Shown here in pieces: positions 34,891 to 43,757 of a stretch of 64,000 bases of DNA. A program made the position numbers and the translations under genes. The notes beneath the pieces are model-generated. The model was not told where the DNA came from. It made no database searches and was given only the letters and a program-made list of their open reading frames with translations. The DNA is from Bacteriovorax sp037444575 (GTDB lineage: Bacteria > Bdellovibrionota > Bacteriovoracia > Bacteriovoracales > Bacteriovoracaceae): assembly GCA_037444575.1 (NCBI GenBank), contig JBBIME010000013.1, positions 1 through 64,000 on the forward strand, given 5' to 3'. Every line of letters begins with the position of its first letter. Position 1 is the stretch's first letter.

Positions 34891-35250
34891 ATGGCAAAAA
34901 AAAATACTTTCAAAAAAGAGAAATATGAAGAGAGACTGTTGAATGAAATCAACAGTCTTCTTCGTACAGCAATTAAAGACAGCAGACTTCAAAGAGTGAG
35001 CATCACTAAAGTTGAACTCTCTCCTGATTATGGCTATGCCACTGTCTCATGGGATACATTTGACTCTCACACAAGAGGGGATGCTAAGAGCGCGATTGAA
35101 GCAGCTGCTGGTAAAATCAGAACGGAATTAGCAAAAGTTTTAGAAGTTCGACATGTTCCCGCGTTAAGTTTTATCTATGACAATCAGTTCGAAGAACAAA
35201 AAAAGATCATGGATCTTCTAACTCGTGCATCTGAAAACGACGACGAGTAA
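34891..35250 (+). CDS. rbfA: Ribosome-binding factor RbfA
   Basis: A 119-residue KH-fold 30S maturation factor needed for cold adaptation and 16S 5' processing. It shows the typical YEERLLNEINSLLRTAIKDSRL helix, VSITKVELSPDYGYATVSW and VRHVPALSFIYD near the end. It starts five bases after the infB stop and ends nine bases before truB. Confidence 0.94.
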   Translation: MAKKNTFKKEKYEERLLNEINSLLRTAIKDSRLQRVSITKVELSPDYGYATVSWDTFDSHTRGDAKSAIEAAAGKIRTELAKVLEVRHVPALSFIYDNQFEEQKKIMDLLTRASENDDE

Positions 35251-35259
35251 CCTCTCTAT

Positions 35260-36219
35260 ATGGATTACAAAAAAATTCCTCTAGTCTTTAATGTGAAGAA
35301 ACCTGTGGGCGTTTCATCATTTGATGTCGTTCATCATTTCAAAAAAAATTTAAATTTTGATTTTGGAAAAATTGGTCACTTTGGAACACTTGATCCTTTT
35401 GCCGAAGGTGTTCTACTCGTTGGAATTCAAGGGGCCCAAAAACTTAATGATTATGTTCATAAACTTTTGCCTAAAACCTATAAGGCCCGAGGCGTTTTTG
35501 GTGGAAAGACCAATACGGGTGATTTGACTTCAGAAGTAATTTTACAAAAAGATATAAATGAAGAATGGAAGAATGCTTCCAGAGAGCGTCTTGAAAGTTA
35601 TCTTGGTGAGAAATTTTTAGGGGAGTATTGGCAGAGACCCCATAGTGTTTCGGCGACTAAATTTGAAGGGAAGCGCCTCTATCAACATGCACTTGCAGGC
35701 CGAATGATACAAAAAGAAAAAGTAAAAAGAGAAATCTATTCTTTTGAAGTCATTAGCTATGAGTATCCTTATTTTGATTTTGTTGTGAGTGTTTCCTCTG
35801 GCACCTATGTTCGAAGTTTATTTGAAGAAATAGCTGAGACTTTTGATGGAGTTGGGGCACTTCTGACTTTAGAGAGACTGGCCATTGGATCTTTAGGAGT
35901 TGATACTGCATTAGAGAAATCAAACTGGCCGATAAAAGCTGATTCAACTTTCCCGCTTGAATCAGTGGCGATTCCCCTTGATCAAGTACTTCTTCTCGAT
36001 AGCATTGTATTGCAGCTCCTCCAAACTAAGCGTTATTTACAGGGACAGAGAATAGATCTTCTAGATGTTGAAAAAAAGAATAATCCCCAACCAATTTGTT
36101 CGGAGAATTATTATTGGATCTATAACGAAGATGGAACTCTTTTAGGTTTAGGAAGGCCAGAGGGTGGAATGCTTCATGCTATTTTTAATCTGAAGCTTTC
36201 AATTGCACAATTTTGCTAA
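35260..36219 (+). CDS. truB: tRNA pseudouridine-55 synthase TruB
   Basis: A 319-residue enzyme that makes pseudouridine 55 in the T loop of tRNAs. It has VNVKKPxG-type FNVKKPVGVSSFDVVHHF and the catalytic GHFGTLDPFAEGVLLVG motif (Asp in GTLDP). QRPHSVSATKFEGKRLYQHA and VSVSSGTYVRSLFEE follow. It closes the nusA-type operon. Confidence 0.96.
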   Translation: MDYKKIPLVFNVKKPVGVSSFDVVHHFKKNLNFDFGKIGHFGTLDPFAEGVLLVGIQGAQKLNDYVHKLLPKTYKARGVFGGKTNTGDLTSEVILQKDINEEWKNASRERLESYLGEKFLGEYWQRPHSVSATKFEGKRLYQHALAGRMIQKEKVKREIYSFEVISYEYPYFDFVVSVSSGTYVRSLFEEIAETFDGVGALLTLERLAIGSLGVDTALEKSNWPIKADSTFPLESVAIPLDQVLLLDSIVLQLLQTKRYLQGQRIDLLDVEKKNNPQPICSENYYWIYNEDGTLLGLGRPEGGMLHAIFNLKLSIAQFC

Positions 36220-36293
36220 ACATTTTAATCTCTTATGATAAAATAACAAAAATAACTGATAATTTGACTCGTTTTTAGATATAGGAGTTTTTT

Positions 36294-37136
36294 GTGAACA
36301 CGACCTTTATTGCCATGGCAGTGGCGATCCTTATAGGACTTGGATTGCTAATAGGGATTGGAGCTTTAAGTTTACTTTCTGGTGCTCTCAATTTCTTATT
36401 TGTTAAACCAAAAATTGAAATTCTAAAAAGTAGTTTTGGTGATAATGGTTTTGCTTTTTGTTTTTCATGGGATCAAAGTGCAGAGCCAGTTCGTTTCGAT
36501 CGCGTAAGACTGCACTTATTTAATCCATTCGGATCTCCAACTCAAATGGACATTACTCGCGAGTTTGCACCGTCTGGAGATGATTTCGCTAGAGATATCG
36601 AAATGGGTTCTGTTATGAAAGATCTTCTTTCAGCAAAAGGATTAGAGACTGCAACTTTAGAAATTGAAGTGACTGCAACTAACGACGGAGTGACTCACCA
36701 AAAATCGATGAAAGGTATAACTTTTAAAGAAAAAATTTCATCGGCCATAGTAACAGCTTCTGAAATGAATGAGAAATTAGTGACTCCAAAAAAGAAGCCA
36801 CTATTCACAATTCCTGAACAAAGTTTTATTTCGCCACCACTTCCAAAAACTGAGAAGCAACTAAAGCTAATGACGAATCCAATTTTTGCTGGCTCATTTG
36901 CAGGAGCACAAGAAGGTGGAGCTGCACCAGCGGCCGCTGCTAATTTTGCAGTCTCTAAAGTATGGATTGAACCAGGTTGTATTGTGTGTAACGCTTGCGA
37001 AGGCATTTATCCTGAAGTATTCGAAGTGACAGATACGTGTTACGTTCGCCCAAATGCTCCTCTTGATAATGGACTAAAAATTCAAGAAGCTGCAGAAGCT
37101 TGTCCAGTTGAAGTAATTAAGTTTACTAAAGCTTAA
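36294..37136 (+). CDS. Membrane-anchored single-cluster ferredoxin
   Basis: A 280-residue protein starting at GTG 36294 with AGGAG upstream. Residues 4-32 form one strong membrane helix (MAVAILIGLGLLIGIGALSL). A soluble domain of about 180 residues with no known motif follows, with a linker rich in Ala/Gly. The C-terminal 60 residues are a ferredoxin: EPGCIVCNACEGIYPEVFEV (Cys229, Cys232, Cys235) and AEACPVEVIKF (Cys270), the pattern of one [4Fe-4S] cluster. An extra Cys249 is present. It probably carries electrons at the inner membrane; the middle domain is unrecognised. Confidence 0.78.
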   Translation: MNTTFIAMAVAILIGLGLLIGIGALSLLSGALNFLFVKPKIEILKSSFGDNGFAFCFSWDQSAEPVRFDRVRLHLFNPFGSPTQMDITREFAPSGDDFARDIEMGSVMKDLLSAKGLETATLEIEVTATNDGVTHQKSMKGITFKEKISSAIVTASEMNEKLVTPKKKPLFTIPEQSFISPPLPKTEKQLKLMTNPIFAGSFAGAQEGGAAPAAAANFAVSKVWIEPGCIVCNACEGIYPEVFEVTDTCYVRPNAPLDNGLKIQEAAEACPVEVIKFTKA

Positions 37137-37167
37137 GATCTATCTATTCATTAAAATTTGTTTATCA

Positions 37168-37195
37168 AAAGGCCCACATTCGTGGGCTTTTTATT
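37168..37195 (+). terminator. Intrinsic terminator after the membrane ferredoxin gene
   Basis: GCCCAC (37172-37177) and GTGGGC (37182-37187) form the stem with a short loop, extended by A/T pairs; TTTTTAT follows. Confidence 0.85.
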
Positions 37196-37287
37196 GATAA
37201 AAATCAGTATTTTTCCTTAAGGTAAAATTAACATTAATTTTTCGATTCGTTAGTCGATACATGATTCATCTAATTGAGGAGATTTTT

Positions 37288-39099
37288 ATGCTTTCAAAAA
37301 TGCATTTGAAATATAGGATTTTTATTGGATTTCTAGCAGTCGCTTGCTTTTCATTGGTTGTTGGTGGCCTTGGTTATGTCTATCTTCAAAAGGTAGTTGA
37401 AAAGTACGAGCATGTAGCCTCTGTCAATTTGACCAATATCGAAATTTTAGCAGACATGAAAGATTCTATTTTAAAAATAAGACGAGAATTTACTTTTATC
37501 GCTGGTTTTCCTAAGGGACATGAGGAAGAGGTAAAAGAGGCCTTAAAGAATGTTGCTGATTTGGGTGCAAAACTTACAAAGTCAGATGAGGCATACAATG
37601 CGATTGCGTTTGTTCCAGGTGAAGAAGTTCTATATAACAAATTTGCTGCAAGCTTGAAGATCTTAAAAGAAGCTAGAAAGGATCTCTCTGAAACTTATAA
37701 TAAAGAAGGTGGTTCTGAGAAAATGCTTAATATCTTTTTTAAGCAATACAATCCGGCGGCCCTTGAAACGATTAAGTACATTGATGACTTAACTCATTTT
37801 CAAAATGAAGAAGCAGCTAAATGGTCAAAGGAATCTAAAGAGGTTGCTGCTTTTTCAGTTAAGATTGCAATAATCATTATGGTTTTAAGCTTTATTGCCA
37901 GCTTAGTGATTGCTTCTTTCATGACAAAAACTCTAACTGGACAGCTTACAAGTGTTATTAATGAGCTTAATCAAACAACTCCTCAGTTAACAGAGTCAGC
38001 TTCTTCTATGAGTTCACTAAGCACAGAACTTTCTTCATGTGCGACAGAACAGGCCGCAGCTGTTCAAGAAACAGCGTCAAGCTTAGAAGAGATTTCAGCT
38101 ATGGTTAGACGAAATTCTGATAACGCTAACAACGCTAAATCTTCATCAATGGCAAGTCTACAGTCTGTGAAAAATGGACAGCAGTCTGTATCTAATATGC
38201 TTTCAGCTATGGAAGAAATTAATAGCAACAATGATGCTTTTAATGCTTTCATGGCAAAAAACAATGATGAGTTAAGTGAGATGGTTAAAGTTATTACAAA
38301 CATCTCTGATAAAACAAAAGTTATCAATGATATCGTTTTCCAGACAAAACTTCTTTCTTTTAACGCTTCAGTTGAAGCAGCAAGAGCTGGTGAGCAAGGA
38401 AAGGGATTTGCCGTTGTTGCTGAAGAGGTTGGAAATCTTGCTCAGATGAGTGGGAATGCGGCCAATGAGATTAAAGGTCTTCTAGATGAAAGTATTATTA
38501 AAGTTAATCAGATTGTTAATACAACCAAATCACAAGTAGAAAAGTTGGTTGGCGAAGGTAAAGAAAAAATTCAAGCTGGAGTTGAGAAGGCGCGCGAGTG
38601 CGATATTGCTCTTTCAGAAATTAATAGTACGGTTGCGACTGTTGAATCCCTAGTTTCAGAAGTGGCCCATGCTTCAGGTGAGCAGTCTCAAGGTCTAGAG
38701 GAAGTAAATAAGGCCATGGGGCAAATTGATGAAGTTACAAATCAAAATACAATTGCCTCTCAAAGTGTTTCAGAGAACTCAGCTCAGGTTATGGAGTTGT
38801 CACAATCAATAAAAACAACTTCTGATAAACTTCTTGTGCTTTTAACAGGTGGGAAGACAATCTCTACAGAAGCAACAGTTAAAGCTCCTGCAAAAGAGAA
38901 GGTTAAGGTGGCGGAGACTCCTAAAAAATCAAAAGTTCTTCCTCTAAAATCAACACCAACAGCTGTTGCTAAAAAGTCTGTTCCAGTTCCTGCTAAAAAA
39001 GCAGTAAATGAGTCAGCACCAGTGATTGCTTCTTCTAAAAAGAAGTCTGGTGATACAAATTTGCCAAGCTATGACGATTCCCGTTTTGAAGACGTTTAG
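37288..39099 (+). CDS. Methyl-accepting chemotaxis protein
   Basis: A 603-residue chemoreceptor. ATG 37288 has GAGGAG upstream and removes nine extra residues. A first membrane helix (about 10-32) and a second (about 190-215) flank a roughly 150-residue helical periplasmic sensor of the four-helix-bundle type. The cytoplasmic part is a long coiled coil with the signalling hairpin LLSFNASVEAARAGEQGKGF, then AVVAEEVGNLAQMSGNAANE. The tail (about 545-603) is Lys/Ala/Pro-rich and ends in SYDDSRFEDV, without the NWETF tether for CheR/CheB. HAMP is short or absent. Confidence 0.93.
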   Translation: MLSKMHLKYRIFIGFLAVACFSLVVGGLGYVYLQKVVEKYEHVASVNLTNIEILADMKDSILKIRREFTFIAGFPKGHEEEVKEALKNVADLGAKLTKSDEAYNAIAFVPGEEVLYNKFAASLKILKEARKDLSETYNKEGGSEKMLNIFFKQYNPAALETIKYIDDLTHFQNEEAAKWSKESKEVAAFSVKIAIIIMVLSFIASLVIASFMTKTLTGQLTSVINELNQTTPQLTESASSMSSLSTELSSCATEQAAAVQETASSLEEISAMVRRNSDNANNAKSSSMASLQSVKNGQQSVSNMLSAMEEINSNNDAFNAFMAKNNDELSEMVKVITNISDKTKVINDIVFQTKLLSFNASVEAARAGEQGKGFAVVAEEVGNLAQMSGNAANEIKGLLDESIIKVNQIVNTTKSQVEKLVGEGKEKIQAGVEKARECDIALSEINSTVATVESLVSEVAHASGEQSQGLEEVNKAMGQIDEVTNQNTIASQSVSENSAQVMELSQSIKTTSDKLLVLLTGGKTISTEATVKAPAKEKVKVAETPKKSKVLPLKSTPTAVAKKSVPVPAKKAVNESAPVIASSKKKSGDTNLPSYDDSRFEDV

Positions 39100-39782
39100 C
39101 TTTTGAATGTGTTGATGAGATTGCTTGAGAAGAGTTTTTTAAATGCTTCTTCGTTATCTTTCCATATACTTTCAAGAGTTACAGTCTCTGAAAGAAGTGG
39201 GCATTCAAATGTTAAAACAGGGCAACCCAATACTTGAGGTCCGTATTCACCAAGAGACCCTGGTGTTGGGTGTGTTAAGAAGTCTGCTTCAATTGGATAT
39301 TTATTATAGCTAGCTAAAAATTCAGCAATTTCTTTGCATGAACCATTATAGTTAATGACCGGATACCACGAGTGAAAGCTTAAAATAAATCGCGGTGGAT
39401 ATTTTTCAAACAAAGACACGAGAAATTTATTTTCAGGTTCAGAAAGTGGTGCAATTCCTGGGAAATATTTTGTATCGCGAGCTTCGGGAGTCCACTGTGT
39501 TGAAGGGAGGTTGCGGTTTAGATCAACTCCATTTCCATTGACTCTTGATTTTATTTTGAATCCATCGACATTTACAATCGGAACTACAATGACAGGTAGA
39601 TCGACTTCATTAGTTTCTTTAAGCCAATTAAAAAGTTCTGAGGCCAGGTGAGCGCCTTCAACTTCATCTCCATGAACAGCACCTAAAATATAATTGTACT
39701 TGGGAGCATCTTTTTCGGTTTTAAAACCTCTGATGATTTCCCCTTTTACACTTGAGCCTGAGGTGAGTTCTACAAATTTCAT
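39096..39782 (-). CDS. M14-family zinc carboxypeptidase/amidase (MpaA-like)
   Basis: A 228-residue metallopeptidase. Zinc ligands fit the M14 pattern: His37 and Glu40 in GAVHGDEVEG, His137 in SFHSWYPV. GVDLNRN (Arg90 binds the substrate carboxylate) and Glu193 in LTFECPL, the catalytic base, complete the site. There is no signal peptide, so it acts in the cytoplasm. Such compact enzymes include murein-tripeptide amidase MpaA, so recycling of wall peptides is a reasonable inference. It overlaps the chemoreceptor stop by 4 bases, convergently. Confidence 0.82.
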   Translation of the reverse strand: MKFVELTSGSSVKGEIIRGFKTEKDAPKYNYILGAVHGDEVEGAHLASELFNWLKETNEVDLPVIVVPIVNVDGFKIKSRVNGNGVDLNRNLPSTQWTPEARDTKYFPGIAPLSEPENKFLVSLFEKYPPRFILSFHSWYPVINYNGSCKEIAEFLASYNKYPIEADFLTHPTPGSLGEYGPQVLGCPVLTFECPLLSETVTLESIWKDNEEAFKKLFSSNLINTFKS

Positions 39783-39800
39783 AAATAGTTCCTTCGTATT

Positions 39801-40295
39801 TTATTCTTTTGTTAAAACAAAGACAGCAGACTGGCCCGGAGTTTCTTCAACTTCAATTTCAAGTTCTTTGAATGAAAAGTTGAATTTTTCCATGACTTTG
39901 TCTTTTATTTGATAAGCTAAAAAACTAGCAATTCTTTCGGCCGAGGTGTTTTCAATTGGAAGAATTAAAACATCTGTCTTTGGAATGCTAAATACACTTT
40001 CATCTTTTGTTTTTAAAATATAATTGTTTTCACGAGTTTCAATGAAGAGATGTGGATTGTCCTTTGGAATAAGAAGTTTGTGATCAAGAGTATCGCAAAT
40101 TTCGCGAACAATCGGCTTAATATCTAGAAAATCAAAAACCATATCATCGTCAAGTTCAAGTGCATTGCCTTTAACCTGAACGCGATAGTTGTGTCCATGT
40201 AACGGCTCTCGCGACCCATCTTTAAAAAGCATAAAATGCGATGACGCGAAATTGAAATATTGTTTATAAACTCGAATTGAATATGCTGGTTTCAT
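39801..40295 (-). CDS. 6-pyruvoyltetrahydropterin synthase family protein, PTPS-III-like
   Basis: A 164-residue PTPS/QueD-fold protein. Zinc ligands are His20 (FASSHF), His33 and His35 (LHGHNY). QueD enzymes have a catalytic Cys in CxxxHGH; here the motif is SREPLHGHNY with Glu30 in ExxHGH and no Cys. That is the pattern described for PTPS-III, which replaces FolB (dihydroneopterin aldolase) in folate synthesis. FDFLDIKPIV and a C-terminal VEVEET segment match the family. Assignment to folate rather than queuosine is inference from the motif. Confidence 0.8.
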   Translation of the reverse strand: MKPAYSIRVYKQYFNFASSHFMLFKDGSREPLHGHNYRVQVKGNALELDDDMVFDFLDIKPIVREICDTLDHKLLIPKDNPHLFIETRENNYILKTKDESVFSIPKTDVLILPIENTSAERIASFLAYQIKDKVMEKFNFSFKELEIEVEETPGQSAVFVLTKE

Positions 40296-40334
40296 GGCAA
40301 AAGTTTTAACATAAGTGCTTTAAAAAGAATAGTA

Positions 40335-41012
40335 ATGAAGCTAGAATTCTACTCTATGAAAAAGCTAGAAATACTTAGAACTCTTAAGAAGTTAACAGGA
40401 ATTTTTGGGGATGATCAAGAGGCCTTAATTGCCATTGATCTCTTGACAAAGAAAGCAAATCTTTTTCCCGACGATAAAAAATCAAAGGTAGAAAGCGAAG
40501 ATTCATTTCCCCTCCCAGATGAGATGAAAGAACTTAAGGCAGGATTTGCAATCTTTGCAGATGGTGCTTGCCGTGGGAATCCTGGACCTGGAGCATGGGC
40601 GACACTCATTCAAGATACAAAGGCCGACATTATTCTTAAATCTTCTGGTGTAGACATGCCAACGACCAATAATAAAATGGAGCTTGAAGGAGTCATTAGA
40701 GGTCTAAAAGGTTTAATAGAGAAGTGGATTGAAGATGGCGTTTCTGATAATGTAAGTCCTGTTTTTGTCTACAGTGACTCGAAGTACGTAATAGATGGAA
40801 TTCAAAGCTGGGTGGCCGGATGGAAGTCGCGCGGATGGAAAAAAGCAGATGGTAAAGATCCTGAGAATCTACTTTTATGGAAAGAGCTCGATCAATTAAA
40901 ATCTCGTTTTGATCATATCAATTTTTACTGGGTCAAAGGTCATGCAGGACATCCTCAAAATGAAATGTGCGATAAGATGGCCAATCTTGCTTTGGATGAA
41001 GCTGGTTTTTAA
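40335..41012 (+). CDS. rnhA: Ribonuclease HI with N-terminal extension
   Basis: A 225-residue RNase H type 1. The catalytic domain starts near residue 70: FADGACRGNPGPGAWATL (Asp76), NNKMELEGV (Glu116), VYSDSKYVIDGI (Asp148) and NEMCDKMANLAL (Asp213). WVKGHAGHPQNE is the conserved His loop. The 65-residue N-terminal extension is charged and helical and is not a hybrid-binding domain I can recognise. ATG 40356 is an alternative start. Confidence 0.93.
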   Translation: MKLEFYSMKKLEILRTLKKLTGIFGDDQEALIAIDLLTKKANLFPDDKKSKVESEDSFPLPDEMKELKAGFAIFADGACRGNPGPGAWATLIQDTKADIILKSSGVDMPTTNNKMELEGVIRGLKGLIEKWIEDGVSDNVSPVFVYSDSKYVIDGIQSWVAGWKSRGWKKADGKDPENLLLWKELDQLKSRFDHINFYWVKGHAGHPQNEMCDKMANLALDEAGF

Positions 41013-41036
41013 TTGGATAATTTCCCGGAGAAAAAA

Positions 41037-41810
41037 GTGAAATCAATACAAGCACTACTTTTGAGTGCAATCTTAGTTTTGTCGTTTTCTTGTTCGCATT
41101 CAACGACAAAGATCAAAGAAGAAAATCCTAGAGAATATCAAATGGGTGCCTATCTTTGGTTTCAAACAAGTGGAGAGTATCGCGCTCTTTGTTACCAGGC
41201 CTACAATCTTGCCAAGCTAAAACTGGACAGCGATCTTGAACAAAAGCATAACAAAAAACGAGCAGTCGTTTTTGATATTGATGAGACTGTTTTAGATAAT
41301 TCCTATACAGGTGCCTACGAAATAAAAAACCATATTCTTTGGAGTAAGGAAAAAGCAAATTACTGGATTGCTGAAAAATCATCGCCTGCGATAGCAGGAG
41401 CAAAAGAATTTATAGACTATGCTCTGTCTCAACGAGTAGAAGTTATTTATATTTCGAATCGTTTGGACTTTCAAAAAGAAGATACAATAGAAAATTTAAA
41501 ACGTGTTGGGATACCTGCCAAGAAAGAAAATCTGTACTTTTCTTCTACTTCGAAAGACTGGAGTAAAGAAAAAAGAAGAGAAGCTATTTTGAACAAATAC
41601 TATGTGGTCCTATATTTTGGGGATAGCTTAGGAGATTTCCATAAGGATTGGGACGGAAAGTCCGCAGAGGAACGCCGTGCGTTGGTCGATCTTCATCGCA
41701 ATGATTTTGGAGATAAATTTATTATTCTTCCAAATCCTCTCTATGGGGAATGGGAGAACTCTCTTCCTCGAAATAGTGATCGAGTCAATCTATTAAAAAC
41801 TACCCCATAA
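41037..41810 (+). CDS. HAD-family acid phosphatase lipoprotein, e(P4)-like
   Basis: A 257-residue lipoprotein. GTG 41037 with CGGAG six bases upstream is preferred over TTG 41013. The lipobox is LSFSC (Cys19). The core AVVFDIDETVLDNSYTGAY carries the DxD nucleophile pair (Asp80, Asp82) of class C acid phosphatases such as Haemophilus e(P4), which dephosphorylates NMN and other nucleotides outside the cytoplasm. YISNR, NLYF and YFGDSLGDF segments follow as in that family. A nucleotide-scavenging role is inferred. Confidence 0.88.
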   Translation: MKSIQALLLSAILVLSFSCSHSTTKIKEENPREYQMGAYLWFQTSGEYRALCYQAYNLAKLKLDSDLEQKHNKKRAVVFDIDETVLDNSYTGAYEIKNHILWSKEKANYWIAEKSSPAIAGAKEFIDYALSQRVEVIYISNRLDFQKEDTIENLKRVGIPAKKENLYFSSTSKDWSKEKRREAILNKYYVVLYFGDSLGDFHKDWDGKSAEERRALVDLHRNDFGDKFIILPNPLYGEWENSLPRNSDRVNLLKTTP

Positions 41811-41901
41811 AGAGTAGTTGATAGCTTGATCTTTCCAATCTTCAGCATTAACGTATTAGGTATAAATATTTTTTCACCAATAATTACAAGGAATGGTAAA
41901 G

Positions 41902-42627
41902 ATGAAAAAGAAAGTTCTTACGAGTTTAGCTGTTATTGCTCTAGTTGCAGTATCAGCTGTTAGCTGTTCAAAAAGTAAAGAGCCAAAGACTGAAGAAGAA
42001 AAAACATTTTACGCTATCGGTACTATGTTTGGTTCTCGTCTTACTCAACTTCAAATGTCTGATGCTGAAATCGACGCTCTTGCTAGCGGATTAAGAGATG
42101 CAGCTAAAGGCGAGAAACAAAAAGTTGATCCAATGGCATACCAACAAAAAATTCAAGACATGTTTAAATCTCGTATGGAGAAACAAGCTGTTGAAGTTAA
42201 GAAAAAAGGTGCTGAATTCTTAGAAAATTTTGTTAAGAAAGAAGGAGCAACTAAAACAGCTTCAGGGCTTGCTTACAAAGTTGTTAAAGAAGGAACAGGA
42301 CCAACTCCAAAAGAAACTGATATTGTAAAAGTTCACTACCATGGAACTTTAACTGACGGGACTGTATTTGACTCTTCAAGAGAAAGAGGAAAAGAAGTTT
42401 CTTTCCCACTTAATCGCGTTATCCGTGGATGGACTGAAGGTGTTCAACTTATGAAAGTTGGTGGAGTAACAAAATTTGTTATCCCTTCTGAACTTGCTTA
42501 CGGCGATGCTGGTGCACCTCCAAAAATTCGTGGTGGTGAAACTCTAGTATTTGAAGTTGAACTTCTTGGAATTGAAAAAGCTCCTGCAGCACCAGCGGCT
42601 CCAGCAGCTCCAGCTCACAAAAAGTAA
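41902..42627 (+). CDS. FKBP-type peptidyl-prolyl isomerase lipoprotein
   Basis: A 241-residue envelope foldase of the FkpA/Mip type. ATG 41902 has AAGGA eight bases upstream. The lipobox is AVSC (Cys22). A helical dimerisation domain (about 30-115) leads to a FKBP domain (about 125-225) with VKVHYHGTLTDGTVFDSS, RVIRGWTEGVQLMKVGG, IPSELAYGDAGAPPKI and ETLVFEVELL. The tail is a short Ala/Pro repeat. A terminator follows directly. Confidence 0.93.
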   Translation: MKKKVLTSLAVIALVAVSAVSCSKSKEPKTEEEKTFYAIGTMFGSRLTQLQMSDAEIDALASGLRDAAKGEKQKVDPMAYQQKIQDMFKSRMEKQAVEVKKKGAEFLENFVKKEGATKTASGLAYKVVKEGTGPTPKETDIVKVHYHGTLTDGTVFDSSRERGKEVSFPLNRVIRGWTEGVQLMKVGGVTKFVIPSELAYGDAGAPPKIRGGETLVFEVELLGIEKAPAAPAAPAAPAHKK

Positions 42628-42654
42628 TTTTTAAAATTTAGTTTTAAAATACTG

Positions 42655-42684
42655 GCCCCTAAGGTAACTCTTAGGGGCTTTTTT
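42655..42684 (+). terminator. Intrinsic terminator after the FKBP gene
   Basis: GCCCCTAAG (42655-42663) pairs with CTTAGGGGC (42670-42678), a 9-bp stem, then six T. Confidence 0.95.
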
Positions 42685-42695
42685 ATGAGCAGAAA

Positions 42696-43367
42696 ATGAA
42701 AAAGATTATTCTCATTATTTTTTTGCTTCTTATTACTCCTATCGTCACTTATTTTTTTAGTGCTTTAATTTTTAGTTTAATCCAAACAGGTAATAACCAA
42801 AAAAAAGGGGATACACCTTATCTCGTTTATGTGGTTTCAAGTAGCATCCATACGGAATTTTTATTTCCTCTAAAAAATGATCTCTTTGATTGGACTTCAA
42901 TGATTCCTGTTAAGGACATTTTTAAAGGCGAAACTAACATCTCCTATGTTTCGATCAGCTGGGGCAGCAAAGAATTTTTTTTTGAGACAAAAACATGGGA
43001 TGATTTAAAATTAAAAGTTGTTCTAAGGGCCATTTTTATTCCATCTGAATCTGCCGTGCATGTCGATTTTTTGAAGAAATTTCCAACCTATCAAACAGTC
43101 TATCCACTGAAGCTCAAAAGAGATGAGTATTTAAAGTTAATTCAATTTGTTCAAGGTTCATTTGCTTATGATAGTGATCATAGAGTTCAAATGTTAGGTG
43201 ATTTTTCTTATTATGGGACTGATCGATTTTTTAAAGGTTCAAGAAAGTATGATTCATTCTACACTTGTAACATATGGACCAATGATGGACTTAAAAGTAT
43301 AAATTGGAAGAGACCTTTGTGGTCACCCTTCAAATATGGGATTGAATACGCTCTTAAAGAAAAATAA
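42696..43367 (+). CDS. Membrane-anchored TIGR02117/DUF2459-like protein
   Basis: A 223-residue protein with one N-terminal membrane helix (about 3-30). The soluble part has VYVVSSSIHTEFLFPL, VSISWGSKEFFFETKTW, and YDSFYTCNIWTNDGLK; the His and Cys are arranged as in the DUF2459 family, whose function is not established. The location should be periplasmic. It ends overlapping the leader of the next small gene. Confidence 0.75.
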   Translation: MKKIILIIFLLLITPIVTYFFSALIFSLIQTGNNQKKGDTPYLVYVVSSSIHTEFLFPLKNDLFDWTSMIPVKDIFKGETNISYVSISWGSKEFFFETKTWDDLKLKVVLRAIFIPSESAVHVDFLKKFPTYQTVYPLKLKRDEYLKLIQFVQGSFAYDSDHRVQMLGDFSYYGTDRFFKGSRKYDSFYTCNIWTNDGLKSINWKRPLWSPFKYGIEYALKEK

Positions 43368-43383
43368 ATTAACTGAGGTTAAT

Positions 43384-43695
43384 ATGTATAAAGTTTGTTT
43401 TTTTGTTCCTGAGAATGCAGCAGAAAGAGTTAAGACTGCCATGTTTGATGCAGGGGCGGGAAAAATTGGAAACTATGACAGATGTTCATTTGAAACTAAA
43501 GGTATCGGCCAGTTTAGAGCTCTTCGTGGTGCTAACCCCTTTATTGGTAAAGTTGGAGAAGTTGAGACCGTTGATGAATTAAAGATAGAAATGGTGTGTG
43601 AGGATTCTAATATATTAGATGTCGTCAATGCCCTGAAAAATAATCATCCCTATGAGATGCCTGCATACGATATAATAAAACTAGAAGACTTATAA
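43384..43695 (+). CDS. Stand-alone NIF3/YqfO C-terminal-like domain protein
   Basis: A 103-residue protein starting at ATG 43384 (GAGG upstream), MYKVCFFVPENAAERVKTAM. It also has DAGAGKIGNYDRCSFETKGIGQFR, GANPFIGKVGEVE and HPYEMPAYDI. It matches the PII/CutA-like domain inserted in NIF3/YqfO proteins, here without the metal-binding NIF3 halves. Function is unknown; it is cytoplasmic. Confidence 0.82.
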   Translation: MYKVCFFVPENAAERVKTAMFDAGAGKIGNYDRCSFETKGIGQFRALRGANPFIGKVGEVETVDELKIEMVCEDSNILDVVNALKNNHPYEMPAYDIIKLEDL

Positions 43696-43711
43696 TTTTT
43701 TTTGAGGATAC

Positions 43712-43738
43712 AAAAGGGGATCCAAAAAGGATCCCCTT
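43712..43738. terminator. Hairpin between convergent genes, probable bidirectional terminator
   Basis: AAGGGGATCC (43714-43723) pairs with GGATCCCCTT (43729-43738), a perfect 10-bp stem with a 5-base loop. The minus strand shows TTTTG after it; the plus strand has only a short TT. It sits between the converging YqfO-like and HExxH protease genes. Confidence 0.7.
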
Positions 43739-43757
43739 ATCGGAATTAATTGCGCTG

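Noticed and set aside
40296..40334. preQ1 riboswitch upstream of the PTPS gene
   Set aside because: The gap is only 39 bases and shared with the divergent rnhA gene; no preQ1 aptamer pattern is seen.
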